From assembly GCA_903915315.1 (NCBI GenBank), contig CAIWSO010000389.1:1-7010 (forward strand): DNA of 7,010 bases, read 5' to 3'. Position 1 is the first letter of the stretch. The number at the start of each line of letters is the position of its first letter. Below, piece by piece: positions 6,639 to 7,010 of the stretch. Position numbers and translations under genes: made by a program. Below the pieces are notes generated by a model, which worked only from the letters and a program-made list of their open reading frames with translations, was not told where the DNA came from and searched no databases. This DNA comes from an uncultured Spartobacteria bacterium (GTDB taxonomy: Bacteria; Verrucomicrobiota; Verrucomicrobiia; Chthoniobacterales; Terrimicrobiaceae).

Positions 6639-7010
6639 GGAGTGGTTTCATCGCTTCCACGATGCGGGTATTGATGCTGAGTTGAATTGCTGTGCGGGCC
6701 GCTCGAATGGCATTGCGGAGCGCCCTCGGAGAAGAATTTCCATGGGCCTTGATACAGATTCCGTTCACCCCGAGCAGAGGCGTTCCGCCATACTCGTCCG
6801 TGCTCGTCCGATTTTTAATCGAGCGAAAAGCGCCACGGGCGAGCCAGGCTCCAGCCATACGCAAAGGAGATTGTTTCAGCTCCACCTTGAGCCAAGAGAA
6901 AACCGATTTCGCGAACCCTTCGACGGTTTTAAGAAAAATATTGCCTGTGAATCCGTCGCAAACGACGACTTCCGCCTGTTTTTTGAATATGCCATGGCCC
7001 TCGATATTAC
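6601..7010 (-). CDS. plsX: Phosphate acyltransferase PlsX, C-terminal part
   Basis: PlsX converts acyl-ACP and phosphate into acyl-phosphate, the donor that PlsY uses to make lysophosphatidic acid at the membrane. The gene is cut by the right edge; about 135 C-terminal residues are visible. The frame is open to the end of the window, so the GTG at 6883-6885 is internal rather than the start. The visible part begins NIEGHGIFKKQAEVVVCDGF, followed by TGNIFLKTVEG, then GGTPLLGVNGICIKAHG and NSSPRALRNAIRAA, all hallmark PlsX stretches. The last residues (EKNSSRNTLEA) form a variable tail encoded within the 38-base overlap with fabH. The stop is TAG on the minus strand at 6601-6603. It is the first gene seen in the plsX-fabH-nos run; the promoter lies beyond the window. 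Confidence 0.95.
   Translation of the reverse strand, partial: NIEGHGIFKKQAEVVVCDGFTGNIFLKTVEGFAKSVFSWLKVELKQSPLRMAGAWLARGAFRSIKNRTSTDEYGGTPLLGVNGICIKAHGNSSPRALRNAIRAARTAIQLSINTRIVEAMKPLHEKNSSRNTLEA

Overview
The window is a compact bacterial chromosomal segment with no mobile element, RNA gene or CRISPR array that I can see. It holds seven protein genes. Five are complete and two run off the ends. From left to right they are: the 3' part of cheB (+), cheA (-), cheD (+), an HDOD-domain gene (+), a stand-alone nitric oxide synthase oxygenase gene (-), fabH (-) and the 3' part of plsX (-). Gene boundaries are very tight. Three of the junctions overlap by 4 to 49 bases, cheD and the HDOD gene share a single base, and only one non-coding stretch exceeds 50 bases (about 2824-3095).

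Positions 1-4444 form a chemotaxis signalling block. CheA is the histidine kinase and CheB and CheD are the receptor-modifying enzymes (methylesterase and glutamine deamidase). The HDOD protein is translationally coupled to CheD. CheA and CheD diverge from a shared 272-base region carrying a 13-base direct repeat. CheA and CheB converge and overlap by 49 bases. Receptors, CheW, CheY and CheR are not in the window and are presumably nearby.

Positions 4441-7010 form a minus-strand run, plsX -> fabH -> nos. PlsX and FabH are the usual pair linking phospholipid and fatty-acid synthesis. Directly behind them, 44 bases after the fabH stop, lies a 378-residue bacterial-type nitric oxide synthase oxygenase domain. 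It has the haem-ligand Cys, the arginine-binding Glu and the pterin-side Trp residues, but no reductase. Its stop codon overlaps that of the HDOD gene. This is the most notable gene here.

The organism is a motile or otherwise chemosensory bacterium of moderate G+C. Weak or absent Shine-Dalgarno sequences before several genes and the mixture of gene families would fit a Gram-negative lineage such as the Verrucomicrobiota/PVC group, but the sequence does not settle this. I found no evidence for a wholly new multi-gene system. The points worth a second look are the nos gene and its context, a Leu at its NO-gating position, and an unusual CheA N-terminus.
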